A DNA stretch of 10,988 nt from Gammaproteobacteria bacterium. Lineage in GTDB: Bacteria > Pseudomonadota > Gammaproteobacteria > Immundisolibacterales > Immundisolibacteraceae. The translations under genes were made by a program, and so were the position numbers. The notes beneath the pieces are model-generated. The model did no database searches, was not told the DNA's origin, and saw only the letters and a program-made list of their open reading frames with translations. Location of the stretch: NCBI GenBank assembly GCA_003526065.1, contig DQBD01000184.1, forward strand, positions 1-10,988, written 5' to 3'. Shown here piece by piece: positions 1-8,159 of the stretch (position 1 is its first letter; every line of letters begins with the position of its first letter).

Positions 1-40
1 TTAGAAGGCCGTTGCTCTATCCTGGCTGAGCTACGGGCGC
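1..40 (-). tRNA. tRNA-Arg(UCU), 5' half only (cut by window edge)
   Basis: Read on the minus strand, this is the 5' half of a tRNA. It has acceptor strand GCGCCCG, then TA, a D-stem GCTC/GAGC, and an anticodon stem ACGGC leading into loop CTTCTAA, which gives anticodon TCT (arginine, AGA codons). The 3' half with variable loop, T-arm and acceptor strand lies beyond position 1. It sits 36 nt downstream of tRNA-Pro on the same strand and has no promoter of its own visible, so the two are probably cut from one precursor. Identity rests on the anticodon and the Arg-like 5' half; the missing half cannot be checked. Confidence 0.9.
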
Positions 41-76
41 AGCAAACCCGAAACCTGCACCATTCGCCGGGCAAAC

Positions 77-153
77 TGGTCGGGGTAGAGAGATTTGAAC
101 TCCCGACATCCAGCACCCAAAGCTGGCGCGCTACCAGACTGCGCCATACCCCG
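77..153 (-). tRNA. tRNA-Pro(UGG)
   Basis: A complete 77-nt tRNA on the minus strand. Acceptor strands CGGGGTA and TACCCCG pair fully, the discriminator is A, and the CCA end is encoded (TGG at 77-79 on the plus strand). The D-stem is GCGC/GCGC, the anticodon stem CCAGC/GCTGG encloses loop TTTGGGT, giving anticodon TGG (proline), and the T-arm is GGGAG-TTCAAAT-CTCTC with one wobble pair. The C1-G72 start of the acceptor is the usual proline identity element. It is the first gene of a tRNA cluster that continues with tRNA-Arg; Pro and Arg tRNA genes are neighbours in other gammaproteobacteria too. Confidence 0.97.
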
Positions 154-190
154 AGATCTTGCCTGGCCCGCGTGGTTGCGCGGGGTGCGA

Positions 191-220
191 ACTATACAGC
201 CGCCCGCCCGGCAGGGTCAA
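191..220 (-). promoter_or_regulatory. sigma-70-type promoter of the tRNA-Pro/tRNA-Arg cluster
   Basis: On the minus strand, -35 TTGACC (plus-strand 215-220) and -10 TATAGT (plus-strand 191-196) are separated by 18 bp. The bases after the -10 are GC-rich (TCGCACCCCG), as in stable-RNA promoters that are sensitive to ppGpp. The expected transcription start near position 184 leaves a leader of about 30 nt before the tRNA 5' end at 153. Both hexamers match consensus at five of six (-35) and five of six (-10) positions. Stringent control is inferred from the discriminator only. Confidence 0.75.
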
Positions 221-246
221 CGCCGTGCCGGGTGGGATGGACAAGC

Positions 247-255
247 TGCTAGAAT
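247..255 (+). promoter_or_regulatory. extended -10 promoter candidate for ndk
   Basis: The sequence TGCTAGAAT is an extended -10 element (TGn followed by TAGAAT, 250-255). No good -35 is present at 16-19 bp upstream, which is common for extended -10 promoters. Transcription would begin near 262, giving a leader of about 40 nt before the ndk ATG at 303. It points away from the tRNA promoter whose -35 lies at 215-220, so the two polymerase sites are nearly back to back. Confidence 0.5.
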
Positions 256-302
256 TCGCGCTTCCCGGAATTCATCGCAACCATCTGGATTTGAAGCGCA
301 CC

Positions 303-734
303 ATGGCCATTGAACGCACGCTTTCCATCATCAAGCCCGACGCCGTCGCCAAGAACGTCATCGGCGCCATCTACTCCCGCTTCGAGCAGGCCGGGCTGAA
401 GGTCATTGCCGCGCGCATGGAGCACCTGAGCCGCGAACAGGCCGAGGGCTTCTATGCCGTGCACCGCGAGCGCCCGTTCTTCAATGACCTGGTCAGCTTC
501 ATGATCTCCGGTCCGGTGATGATCCAGGCGCTCGAGGGCGAGAACGCCGTCGCGCTGCACCGCGACCTGATGGGGGCCACTGACCCGGCCAAGGCGGCAC
601 CGGGCACCATCCGTGCCGATTTCGCCAGCACCATCGACGAGAACGCCGTGCACGGCTCGGACAGCCTCGAGAACGCCGCCACGGAGATCGCCTATTTCTT
701 CGGTGACGGGCAGATCTGCCCGCGCACCCGCTGA
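303..734 (+). CDS. ndk: nucleoside diphosphate kinase
   Basis: A 143-residue protein of the standard bacterial Ndk length. The enzyme moves the gamma-phosphate of ATP to other (d)NDPs through a phospho-histidine and balances NTP and dNTP pools in the cytoplasm. The N-terminus ([12 protein letters not shown], residues 4-15) is the family signature, and the active-site motif NAVHGSDS places the catalytic His at residue 117. The ATG at 303 matches the family N-terminus; an in-frame ATG at 159 would add 48 residues of low-complexity sequence across the tRNA promoter and is not credible. The ribosome site is weak. It is the first gene of the operon-like block, 11 nt before rlmN, as in many gammaproteobacteria. 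Confidence 0.98.
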   Translation: MAIERTLSIIKPDAVAKNVIGAIYSRFEQAGLKVIAARMEHLSREQAEGFYAVHRERPFFNDLVSFMISGPVMIQALEGENAVALHRDLMGATDPAKAAPGTIRADFASTIDENAVHGSDSLENAATEIAYFFGDGQICPRTR

Positions 735-745
735 CCCGGGATCCC

Positions 746-1840
746 TTGGACGCAGCCACCGCCAAGACCAACCTGCTGGGCCTGGATCGTCCGGGCCTGG
801 AGGGGCTGTTCGCCTCACTCGGCGAGAAGCCGTTTCGCGCCGGGCAGGTTCTGCAGTGGCTGCATGCCCGCGGCTGCGACGACTTCGCGGCCATGACCAA
901 CCTGAGCAAGGCGCTGCGTGAGCGTCTGGCGCAGGGGTCGCAGATTGCCGCGCCTCAGGTGCAGGCCGACCACCTGGCGTCCGACGGTACCCGCAAGTGG
1001 CTGTTCCAGGTGCCCGGTGGCAGCGCCATCGAGACCGTCTATATCCCCGAGACGCGCCGCGGCACGCTGTGCGTGTCGTCGCAGGTCGGTTGCCAGCTGA
1101 ACTGCAGCTTCTGCCAGACCGCCCGTCAGGGATTCAACCGCAACCTCGGCGTGGACGAGATCGTCGGCCAGATATGGGCCGCCAGCCGTCTGTTGCCGCC
1201 GCATCCGGCGCGCGAGAAGCCCATCACCAACGTGGTGTTCATGGGCATGGGCGAGCCGCTGCTGAACTTCGACAACGTGGTGGCGGCCATCCGCGTCATG
1301 CTGGACGACCTGGCCTACGGGCTGTCCTGGCGCCGGGTGACGGTGAGCACGTCCGGCGTGGTGCCGATGATCGATCGCCTGCGCGAGGAGTGCCCGGTGG
1401 CGCTGGCGGTGTCGCTGCACGCGCCAGATGACGCCTTGCGCGACGAACTGGTGCCGCTCAACCGCCGTTACCCGATCGATGTGTTGCTCGATGCCTGCCG
1501 CCGGTACGTGGCGGGCGATTCGCGGCGCCGGATCACCTTCGAGTACACCCTGCTGGCCGGGGTCAACGATCACCCGGCTCAGGCCAAGGCGCTGGCCAAG
1601 CTGCTGGCGCGGGTGCCGGCGAAGGTAAACCTGATCCCGTACAACCCCGTGGCCGGGCTGCCGTACAGCACCTCGCCGCCGCAGGCGGTGGCACAGTTTC
1701 GTGACGAGTTGCTGCGCCGCGGCCTGGTGGCAACCGTGCGCAAGACCCGCGGCGACGATATCGCCGGCGCCTGCGGACAGCTGGCCGGGCAGGTCTTGCC
1801 GCGTGCCCGCCGTGCCGTCCCCCTTTCACCGTCTGCGTGA
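746..1840 (+). CDS. rlmN: dual-specificity rRNA/tRNA adenine-C2 methyltransferase RlmN
   Basis: A 364-residue radical SAM enzyme that methylates C2 of A2503 in 23S rRNA and A37 in certain tRNAs, which supports ribosomal fidelity. The [4Fe-4S] motif CQLNCSFC holds Cys116, Cys120 and Cys123. The two mechanistic cysteines are Cys109 (in TLCVSSQ) and Cys343 (in ACGQLAG), equivalent to E. coli Cys118 and Cys355. GMGEPLLN (167-174) binds SAM, and SLHAPDD (223-229) and VRKTRGDDI (331-339) are further family blocks. The start is TTG at 746, chosen because the first residues ([14 protein letters not shown]) align with the E. coli N-terminus and no other start precedes it in this frame. No clear Shine-Dalgarno sequence is visible. 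The stop overlaps the pilW GTG (GTGA). Confidence 0.98.
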   Translation: MDAATAKTNLLGLDRPGLEGLFASLGEKPFRAGQVLQWLHARGCDDFAAMTNLSKALRERLAQGSQIAAPQVQADHLASDGTRKWLFQVPGGSAIETVYIPETRRGTLCVSSQVGCQLNCSFCQTARQGFNRNLGVDEIVGQIWAASRLLPPHPAREKPITNVVFMGMGEPLLNFDNVVAAIRVMLDDLAYGLSWRRVTVSTSGVVPMIDRLREECPVALAVSLHAPDDALRDELVPLNRRYPIDVLLDACRRYVAGDSRRRITFEYTLLAGVNDHPAQAKALAKLLARVPAKVNLIPYNPVAGLPYSTSPPQAVAQFRDELLRRGLVATVRKTRGDDIAGACGQLAGQVLPRARRAVPLSPSA

Positions 1841-2664
1841 GTCGTATGCGTAGCCAGCTGCCGATTCTCGTCACCGTGCTGATGCTCGCTGGTTGCGCCA
1901 GCCAGCCCCGGGAGCCCGTGTTGCGCGATGCCGCCGGTGGGCGCCTGGCGCAGGTCGACATGGCCGTTTGCAGTCAGGTGTCCGTGGACCCGGAGCGCAA
2001 GGTCGGCAAGAAGGAACGTCTGGCGGAACTGCGGATGGCGCTGGGCGCCGGCTACATGCGCAAGGGCGCGCTTGACGTGGCCCTGCAGGAACTCGAAAAG
2101 AGCCTGGAGCTGAATCCGCGCAGTGCCGAGGCGCACGCGACCATGGCCTTGCTGATGTTGCGTCTGGACAAGCCCGATCAGGCCGGCCAGCACTACGTCA
2201 GGGCGCTGCAGCTGGCACCGAGTGATCCGGAGATTCGCAACAACTACGGCGTTTACCTGTGCAATCAGGGTCATGCGCGCGCAGCGGACGCCCAGTTCCG
2301 CTGCGCCATTGCCAATCCGCTGTATCGCACACCGGCCATGGCATATACCAATGCCGCCGAGTGCGCGCTGCGACACGGGGATGCGCCGCGGGCGGAAATC
2401 GACCTGCAAACCGCCGCCCAGATCGACCCCGGCTATGCCATGGCCAGCCTGATGCTGGCCGACTTGAGCATGGACAAGGGCGATGCGGGGACTGCGCGCC
2501 GGCATCTGAGCCGTTACATGCGCCACGCCGGACAGACACCGGCCGGCCTGGCGCTGGGCGTTCGCGTGGAGACCGCGCTGGGTGATCTGGATCGTGCCGC
2601 CAGTTACCGACTGTTGCTGAAAAACCGTTTTCCTGACTCGCGCGAAGCGCAAGAGTTGAATTGA
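1837..2664 (+). CDS. pilW: type IV pilus biogenesis/stability lipoprotein PilW (PilF)
   Basis: A 275-residue lipoprotein. The first 20 residues form a lipoprotein signal with lipobox LAGC, so Cys20 would be lipidated and the mature protein anchored in the outer membrane. From about residue 64 to 265 the chain is TPR repeats, for example [20 protein letters not shown] at 71-90 and the next helices around 98-131. In Pseudomonas the homologue PilF is the pilotin that delivers the PilQ secretin to the outer membrane. The block NNYGVYLC (135-142) and a C-terminal end resembling PilF support PilW over a generic TPR protein. The GTG at 1837 overlaps the rlmN stop; ATG at 1846 is an equally possible start three codons later. 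Position between rlmN and rodZ is the usual one. Confidence 0.93.
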   Translation: MSRMRSQLPILVTVLMLAGCASQPREPVLRDAAGGRLAQVDMAVCSQVSVDPERKVGKKERLAELRMALGAGYMRKGALDVALQELEKSLELNPRSAEAHATMALLMLRLDKPDQAGQHYVRALQLAPSDPEIRNNYGVYLCNQGHARAADAQFRCAIANPLYRTPAMAYTNAAECALRHGDAPRAEIDLQTAAQIDPGYAMASLMLADLSMDKGDAGTARRHLSRYMRHAGQTPAGLALGVRVETALGDLDRAASYRLLLKNRFPDSREAQELN

Positions 2665-3596
2665 GTACCGACGAACGCGTTCCGGAGCCGGCACCGCCGG
2701 AGGCCAGCGCCGGCCAGCAGCTGCGTCAGGCGCGTGAGGCGCGCGGCTGGACAGTGGCGCTGGTGGCGGGGCGTCTGCGTATTCGTCCGGCGCTGGTGGA
2801 GGCGCTGGAAGCCGACGATTACGCGCCGTTCGGTGCCGTTGCCTACGCCCGTGGCCAGCTGCGCAATTACGCGGCCCTGCTGGGGGTGGATGCGGCAACG
2901 GTACTGCAGGGGGTGTCGCCACCACGGCTTGACGAGCCCGGCAAGCTGGCGCGCAACGCACCGGAACTTCATCCCGGGCGGCCGTGGCTGGTGCGTCTCG
3001 GTGGTGCGGCGGTCGTGGTGGTGCTGGCGGTGCTCGGCGCTCTGTGGGCGGATGCGAACCGCGAGCGCGTGCCGGAGGTTTCCGAGTTCGTTCCGCCATC
3101 GGAGTCGACGGTCGCGCCGGAGCCGGCCGCGACGCCGGTCGCGACGTCAGGGCCTGATGCGTCGCCCGTGGACGTCCGGTCGCCGGCCGAAACGGCGACA
3201 CCGCGCGAGGTGCCGTTCACCGCTGCCGACCCGGTCGGTCAGGCAGCGGATGTCGCCGGCTCATCGGCGCCGGCAGCGGACAATCAGCCCGCGCTGGCGG
3301 CGGAGCCCAGCACCGACGCCGGGTTGGCCGAGCTTCGCCTGCAGACCCGCGCGGTGAGCTGGGTCGAAGTGTCCGACAGCGGCGGTCAGCGCCTGATCTA
3401 CGAGCTCGTCAGCCCGGGGCGCGAGCGTACGGTGCGTGGCGTGCCGCCGTTGCGCATACTGCTGGGGAACGCGCCGGCGGTGGAGGTTCTCTATAATGGC
3501 GCGCCGGTGGCTCTGCCGGCCGGCGAGCACGTCGTGCGCATGATTCTCGGCAGCCCGCCCGCAGCGGTCGCGGCGCCGCCTTCTCCTCAGCCCTGA
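2661..3596 (+). CDS. rodZ: cytoskeletal/cell-shape protein RodZ
   Basis: A 311-residue bitopic inner-membrane protein with RodZ architecture. Residues 18-75 are a cytoplasmic helix-turn-helix of the Cro type ([14 protein letters not shown], then [16 protein letters not shown]), which in E. coli binds MreB rather than DNA. A single membrane span runs about 109-130. Residues 131-222 are a Pro/Ala/Glu/Ser-rich periplasmic linker, and 224-297 is the C-terminal beta domain (DUF4115), with [16 protein letters not shown] and the conserved [10 protein letters not shown]. The start is TTG at 2661, overlapping the pilW stop; no other start lies upstream of the HTH. RodZ links MreB to the elongasome and maintains rod shape. 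The gene that follows rodZ in E. coli, ispG, is missing: hisS begins 11 nt later. Confidence 0.94.
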   Translation: MSTDERVPEPAPPEASAGQQLRQAREARGWTVALVAGRLRIRPALVEALEADDYAPFGAVAYARGQLRNYAALLGVDAATVLQGVSPPRLDEPGKLARNAPELHPGRPWLVRLGGAAVVVVLAVLGALWADANRERVPEVSEFVPPSESTVAPEPAATPVATSGPDASPVDVRSPAETATPREVPFTAADPVGQAADVAGSSAPAADNQPALAAEPSTDAGLAELRLQTRAVSWVEVSDSGGQRLIYELVSPGRERTVRGVPPLRILLGNAPAVEVLYNGAPVALPAGEHVVRMILGSPPAAVAAPPSPQP

Positions 3597-3607
3597 CTCA
3601 GATTCCC

Positions 3608-4894
3608 ATGGCTTCCAAGCTACAGGCCGTGCGCGGCATGAACGACCTGTTGCCTGCGGTCACGCCGCGCTGGCACGCCGTCGAACAATGTCTGCGGGCG
3701 GTTATGGAGCGCCACGGCTTTGCCGAAGTGCGCCTGCCGCTGCTCGAGCCGACCGAGTTGTTCGCGCGCACGATCGGTGAGGTGACCGACATCGTCGAGA
3801 AGGAGATGTATACCTTTCTCGACCGCAACGGCGACAGTTTGACGCTGCGACCGGAAGGCACGGCCGGTGCCGTGCGCGCCGGTATTGAGCATGGGCTGTT
3901 CCAGGGGCAGCTGTTGCGGTGGTGGTACCAGGGGCCGATGTTCCGGCACGAGCGTCCGCAGCGCGGGCGCTACCGGCAGTTCCACCAGATCGGCGCCGAG
4001 TGCTTCGGCAGCCCCGCGCCGGAGCTGGATGCCGAGCTGATCGCCATGACGGCGCGGTTCTGGAGCGAGTTGGGCCTGGGCGGGCTGCGCCTGGAGCTGA
4101 ACTCGCTGGGCTCGCGCGAGGCGCGTGCGGTGTATCGCGAGCACCTGCAGGACTACCTGCGCGGGCATTTCGACCTGCTGGACGAGGACAGCCGCCGGCG
4201 CCTGGACAGCAACCCGCTGCGCATTCTGGACAGCAAGAATCCGGCGCTGTCGGAGTTGATCGCCGGGGCGCCGAGCTTGCCGGATCATCTCGACGCCGCG
4301 TCGCGCGAACACTTCGATCGCCTGTGCGAACTGCTCGATGACCTGAAGGTGACGTACACGGTCAATCCGCGTCTGGTGCGGGGACTCGACTACTACGGCC
4401 GTACGGTGTTCGAGTGGGTTACCGACGCGCTCGGGGCGCAGGGGACGGTATGCGCGGGTGGGCGCTACGACGCGCTCGTCGAGCAACTGGGCGGGCGGCC
4501 GACACCGGCCATCGGTTTCGCGCTGGGCGTGGAGCGGCTGATCGAGCTGCTGGCCGTCAGCGGCATCGATCCGGTACAGCCGCGCCGCATGTGGTACGTG
4601 GTTTCGACGCCGGGCCCGTGTCGGGCCCAGGCATTGCGGTTGGCGCAGGACCTGCGGGCCGGTGACGACGCGCCCACGGTGCTGGTCGACCATGCCGGCG
4701 GCAACTTCGGAAAACAGATGCAGCGCGCCGACAAAGCGGGTGCGGACGTGGCGTTGATTCTCGGCGAGGAGGAGCTCGCGGAAGGTACGGTCACCGTACG
4801 CCTTCTACGCGCCAGCGAGCCAACCCAGCGGCGAGTGCCCCGCGACGCGGTGATCGCTACCGTTGCCCGCCTGGCCAGTGAGGAGGCTTCGTGA
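3608..4894 (+). CDS. hisS: histidine--tRNA ligase
   Basis: A 428-residue class II aminoacyl-tRNA synthetase that charges tRNA-His with histidine. It opens with [12 protein letters not shown], the usual HisRS start. Motif 2 lies in [21 protein letters not shown] at 111-131 with the catalytic-loop arginines. The histidine-specific motif [15 protein letters not shown] spans 256-270, [15 protein letters not shown] spans 282-296, and motif 3 with its arginine is GFALGVERL at 303-311. Residues from about 330 form the C-terminal anticodon-binding domain. Length matches the family (E. coli 424). The ATG at 3608 lacks a clear ribosome site. The gene ends in a GTGA overlap with yfgM, so these two are likely translationally coupled. 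A TATAAT inside rodZ at 3492-3497 could in principle supply a promoter but lacks a -35. Confidence 0.99.
   Translation: MASKLQAVRGMNDLLPAVTPRWHAVEQCLRAVMERHGFAEVRLPLLEPTELFARTIGEVTDIVEKEMYTFLDRNGDSLTLRPEGTAGAVRAGIEHGLFQGQLLRWWYQGPMFRHERPQRGRYRQFHQIGAECFGSPAPELDAELIAMTARFWSELGLGGLRLELNSLGSREARAVYREHLQDYLRGHFDLLDEDSRRRLDSNPLRILDSKNPALSELIAGAPSLPDHLDAASREHFDRLCELLDDLKVTYTVNPRLVRGLDYYGRTVFEWVTDALGAQGTVCAGGRYDALVEQLGGRPTPAIGFALGVERLIELLAVSGIDPVQPRRMWYVVSTPGPCRAQALRLAQDLRAGDDAPTVLVDHAGGNFGKQMQRADKAGADVALILGEEELAEGTVTVRLLRASEPTQRRVPRDAVIATVARLASEEAS
4880..4886 (+). promoter_or_regulatory. strong ribosome binding site for yfgM
   Basis: GAGGAGG lies 4 nt before the GTG at 4891, inside the last codons of hisS. 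It is the best Shine-Dalgarno sequence in the operon-like block and fixes the GTG start, which overlaps the hisS stop codon. Spacing is slightly short. Confidence 0.8.
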
Positions 4895-5514
4895 GTACCT
4901 TGGACGACGATCAGATCGAACAGCTTCGCCGCGTGTGGGACCGGTACGGCCGAGTGACCGTGGTGGTGGCGGTAGCCGTGGTGGTTGGCCTGCTCGGTGG
5001 CCGGTTCTACGGCCAGTATCAGGGCCAGCAGGCGCAGCAGGCGGCCGCGCTGTACGCCACGTATCAGCAGCCGGCCCCGGCGCAGGCAGACGATGCCGCC
5101 GACGTGGCCGAGCAGCTGCGCGAACAGTATCCGGCAAGCAGTTATGCCGCCTTCGCCGCGCTGGACCAGGCACGCCAGGCGGTACAGGACGGTGATCTGG
5201 ACGTGGCCGAGCGCCACCTGCGCTGGGTCGTGGCGAACGCCGCGGAGCCGGCGGACCGGGGGCTTGCGGGTCTGCGCCTGGCGCGGGTGCTGCTGGCCAG
5301 GGGCGATGTCGCTGCGGCCAAAGAGGCCGTGGCGGACAAGGCGATCACGCCGTCGCCGGTACTGGATGAGATCAAGGGCGACATCGCGTTGGCCGAGGGC
5401 AAGTCTTCGCAGGCGCGTGACCATTATCAGCAGGCATTGGCGGGGTTGACCGGTGATGCCGGTGCGGCGGCGCTGATCAATCTCAAACTCGATGCACTGG
5501 GCAACCGTGAGTAA
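4891..5514 (+). CDS. yfgM: YfgM-family ancillary SecYEG translocon protein
   Basis: A 207-residue protein of the YfgM/UPF0070 family. A short cytoplasmic N-terminus ([17 protein letters not shown], 5-21) precedes one membrane span at about 22-37 ([16 protein letters not shown]), and the rest is a periplasmic TPR-like helical domain ending in [13 protein letters not shown]. In E. coli YfgM associates with SecYEG and the chaperone PpiD and helps proteins leave the translocon toward the envelope. That molecular role is known from E. coli and is inferred here from sequence pattern and gene order (hisS-yfgM-bamB-der). Start chosen: GTG at 4891, with a strong ribosome site. The end overlaps or touches the bamB start. 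Confidence 0.92.
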   Translation: MSTLDDDQIEQLRRVWDRYGRVTVVVAVAVVVGLLGGRFYGQYQGQQAQQAAALYATYQQPAPAQADDAADVAEQLREQYPASSYAAFAALDQARQAVQDGDLDVAERHLRWVVANAAEPADRGLAGLRLARVLLARGDVAAAKEAVADKAITPSPVLDEIKGDIALAEGKSSQARDHYQQALAGLTGDAGAAALINLKLDALGNRE

Positions 5515-6739
5515 TAGCGTGAACTTGTTGCTGCGCGTGGTGTGTGTGGCCGGTCTGGCGCTGGCGGCGGGCTGCGCCACGGTGGCGGATATCGGCAAGG
5601 GGGCGGCGCGTGGCGCCAGTCGGGCAGGGGAAAACATCGCCGGTCGCCTGACGGCCGCCGATGCCCCGCAGGCGCAGGCGGAATTGCCCGCGCTCGGCGG
5701 TGAGTACGCCGTGGAGGCAGCGGCCAAGTTCCGCGTCACCGACGGCACCCCAAGGGGTTTTCCAAAGCCCCTGCCGGCGTTCGCCGACGATGTGGTGTAC
5801 ACGCTCGGTAAGGACCGGGACGTCGTGTTCGCGCACGCGCTGAGCGACGGCAAGCGGCTGTGGCGTACGCGCCTGAAGGCCGTGGTGACAGGCGGTGTTG
5901 GCGCCGGAGATGGCCTGGTGCTGGTCGGTACCGCAAACGGGCTGGTGATTGCCCTGGATGCGGCGGACGGTTCGGAGCGTTGGCGAGAAAACCTCAAAAG
6001 CGAGATTCTCTCCCCGCCGGCAGCGCGTGATGGCATCACCGCGGTAGCGACCGGCGACGGTCATCTGTACGGGCTTTCCAGTGTCGACGGTGCGCGCAAG
6101 TGGAGCATCAACCGCGACGTGCCAACGCTGTCGCTGCGAGGCGGCAGCGCCCCGATCATGACCGCGCTGCAGGTGGTGCACGGATTTGCCGACGGGCATC
6201 TGGCCGCGGTCGAGCCGCGTACCGGGCGCAGCCTGTGGGATGTGCCGATTGCCCGCCCGCGCGGACGGACCGATCTCGAACGCATGGTCGACGTGGATTG
6301 CCAACCGGTGATCGCCAACAGCGCCGTCTTCGCGGCTGCCTATCAGGGACGCGTCAGTGGCGTTGATCTGGTCAGTGGCGCGCTGGGCTGGGGGCGCGAA
6401 GTATCCTGCGACAGCGCCTTGGCGGCCGACACGTTCAACGTGTACCTGACCGATGTCGATGACCGGGTGCTGGCCCTGGACCAGCGCAGCGGGCAGGTGT
6501 TCTGGGAGCAGAAGGCGCTCGAGGGGCGTCATCTGACGGCCCCTGCGGTGCTGGGAACGGTGCTGGCGGTGGCCGATGTCGAGGGTTACGTGCATTGGCT
6601 GAGCACGGACGACGGCCGTTTGCTCGGACGCAGTCGACCGACCAAGGATGCTTTCTTGCTGCCGCCGCAGGTGCACAACGGGCGCATCCATGTGCTCTCG
6701 GAAGGCGGCACCCTATACGTGCTGGAACCCGGCAGTTGA
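5507..6739 (+). CDS. bamB: outer-membrane protein assembly factor BamB (lipoprotein)
   Basis: A lipoprotein of the BAM complex, which folds beta-barrel proteins into the outer membrane. With the GTG at 5507 it has 410 residues; the lipobox LAAGC gives a lipidated Cys23. An Ala/Gly-rich linker follows, then an eight-bladed beta-propeller with repeated PQQ-like blades (ALSDGKRLWRT, ALDAADGSERWRE, VEPRTGRSLWD, ALDQRSGQVFWEQ). ARPRGRTDLERMVDVD at 249-264 and EGYVHWL at 359-365 are close to E. coli BamB. Three starts are possible: ATG 5492 (23-nt overlap with yfgM), GTG 5507 and GTG 5519. None has a good Shine-Dalgarno, though GTGAG at 5507-5511 is suitably spaced for 5519. GTG 5507 or 5519 gives the more normal signal length. 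The linker after the lipidated Cys appears longer than in E. coli. Confidence 0.95.
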   Translation: MSNSVNLLLRVVCVAGLALAAGCATVADIGKGAARGASRAGENIAGRLTAADAPQAQAELPALGGEYAVEAAAKFRVTDGTPRGFPKPLPAFADDVVYTLGKDRDVVFAHALSDGKRLWRTRLKAVVTGGVGAGDGLVLVGTANGLVIALDAADGSERWRENLKSEILSPPAARDGITAVATGDGHLYGLSSVDGARKWSINRDVPTLSLRGGSAPIMTALQVVHGFADGHLAAVEPRTGRSLWDVPIARPRGRTDLERMVDVDCQPVIANSAVFAAAYQGRVSGVDLVSGALGWGREVSCDSALAADTFNVYLTDVDDRVLALDQRSGQVFWEQKALEGRHLTAPAVLGTVLAVADVEGYVHWLSTDDGRLLGRSRPTKDAFLLPPQVHNGRIHVLSEGGTLYVLEPGS

Positions 6740-6746
6740 TCCTGCA

Positions 6747-8150
6747 GTGACACCGGTAATCGCGCTGCTCGGGCGGCCAAACGTCGGGAAGTCGACTCTG
6801 TTCAACCGCCTCACGCGTACACGCGACGCGCTGGTGGCCGATTTTCCGGGGGTGACCCGCGACCGTCTGGTCGGCAGCGGTCAGCTCGGCGAGCGCCCGT
6901 TCTGGGTGGTGGATACCGGCGGTCTGCTCGGCGAGGACGCGCAGCTGTCCGGCAAGGTAAGCGACCAGGCCCTGGCGGCCGCCCAGGAGGCGGACGCGGT
7001 GCTGCTGGTGGTCGATGCCCGTGCCGGCCTGACTGCCGACGATCGCACCATCGCCGACACCCTGCGCACGCTCGGCCGGCCGGTCCGGGTGGCCATCAAC
7101 AAGGCGGAGCACCTGAACCCGGACCTGGTCCGGGCAGACTTCTTCGAACTCGGGCTGGGCGAGCCAACGCCGATATCCGCCAGCCACGGTCACGGCGTGC
7201 GCAGCCTGCTCGACGGCATCCTGGAAGCCTTCCCGCCGCCCGATCTGTCGCCGACGCAGGAGGCCGAGGACACGCGTCCGGTATTTGCCGTGGTGGGGCG
7301 ACCCAACGCCGGCAAGTCGACCCTCATCAACCGCCTGCTCGGACAGTCGCGGCTCATCGAGAGCCCCGTGCCCGGCACCACGCGGGACTGCGTGCGCGTA
7401 CCGGTGCAATTGGACGGCCGCGAGTGCCTGTTGCTGGATACCGCCGGCCTGCGCCGGCGCGCGCAGGTGCACGAGGTGATCGAGAAATTCAGCGTCATCA
7501 AGACCTTGCAGGCCATCGACCTGGCCCAGGTGGTGGCGCTGGTGATCGACGGCGAACTCGGCATCGGTGAGCAGGATGCCCGCATCGCCGGGCAGGCCCT
7601 GCAGCGCGGCCGGGCACTGGTGGTGGCGGTGAACAAGTCCGACACGCTGGATGAGCCTGCGCGCGCCGCGCTGCGGCGCGAGGTGGAGCGTCGCCTGCCG
7701 TTCATCGGCTTCGCGCCGGTGGAATTCATCAGCGCCAAGTCGGGTCGGGGGTTGAAGGCACTGACCCGTTCGCTGTTCGCGGTGCACAGCAGCGCGCTGA
7801 CACGGGTGCCGACATCGGAACTCACGCGCCTGCTGGAAGCCATCGTGACGCGCAATCCGCCGCCGATGAGCGGTGGCCGCCGGGCCAAGCTGCGTTATGC
7901 CCACCAGGGGGGGCACAGCCCGCCGACGGTGGTGATCCACGGCACCCAGGTGGCCGGCCTGCCGGCGCACTACCTGCGTTACCTCGAAAACAGCTTTCGC
8001 GAGGCACTCGGCCTGACCGGTACGCCCATACGCATCGTCACCCGGCAGGGCGAGAACCCCTACGCCGGGCGTGTGAACACGCTCACGGCGCGCCAGGTGG
8101 AGCGCCGTCACCGCGCCCGGCGGCGCGGTCGCAAGCTGTTTCGCGACTGA
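6747..8150 (+). CDS. der: ribosome-associated GTPase Der (EngA)
   Basis: A 467-residue essential GTPase with two tandem G domains and a C-terminal KH-like domain, needed for 50S subunit maturation. The first G domain has P-loop GRPNVGKS at 9-16, DTGG at 56-59 and G4 motif NKAE at 118-121. The second has GRPNAGKS at 184-191, DTAG at 231-234 and NKSD at 296-299. The KH-like domain runs from about 355 to 433, followed by a basic tail (VERRHRARRRGRKLFRD). The G4 of the first domain has Glu instead of the textbook Asp, a variant I recall from other Der proteins. GTG at 6747 is chosen because the next residues (TPVIALLGRPNVGKS) match the family start. A longer open frame from 6648 runs through the end of bamB and is not a credible N-terminus. 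No ribosome site is evident; the start is 7 nt after the bamB stop. Confidence 0.98.
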   Translation: MTPVIALLGRPNVGKSTLFNRLTRTRDALVADFPGVTRDRLVGSGQLGERPFWVVDTGGLLGEDAQLSGKVSDQALAAAQEADAVLLVVDARAGLTADDRTIADTLRTLGRPVRVAINKAEHLNPDLVRADFFELGLGEPTPISASHGHGVRSLLDGILEAFPPPDLSPTQEAEDTRPVFAVVGRPNAGKSTLINRLLGQSRLIESPVPGTTRDCVRVPVQLDGRECLLLDTAGLRRRAQVHEVIEKFSVIKTLQAIDLAQVVALVIDGELGIGEQDARIAGQALQRGRALVVAVNKSDTLDEPARAALRREVERRLPFIGFAPVEFISAKSGRGLKALTRSLFAVHSSALTRVPTSELTRLLEAIVTRNPPPMSGGRRAKLRYAHQGGHSPPTVVIHGTQVAGLPAHYLRYLENSFREALGLTGTPIRIVTRQGENPYAGRVNTLTARQVERRHRARRRGRKLFRD

Positions 8151-8159
8151 CGCCGGGTC

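Noticed and set aside
252..273. Two GAATTC palindromes 16 bp apart in the ndk promoter region
   Set aside because: The first overlaps the -10 element and the second lies just after the expected start; six-base palindromes alone are too short to call an operator.
159..302. Upstream in-frame extension of ndk to ATG 159
   Set aside because: It would cross the tRNA promoter and the ndk promoter, adds non-conserved sequence, and Ndk proteins begin at the ATG at 303.
6648..6746. Upstream in-frame extension of der to 6648
   Set aside because: It overlaps the end of bamB, and Der proteins start within a few residues of the first P-loop, matching GTG 6747.
1579..8111. Very long minus-strand open frames (1579-3201, 4465-6039, 6435-8111, 3620-4693)
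   Set aside because: They lie opposite well-identified genes, have Arg/Ala/Gln-rich composition with no recognisable domain, and are the usual by-product of GC-rich third codon positions.
8111..8128. Hairpin CCGCGCC-CGGC-GGCGCGG near the end of der as a terminator
   Set aside because: It lies in the codons for the conserved basic tail of Der and has no T tract on either strand, so it is best explained by Arg codons.
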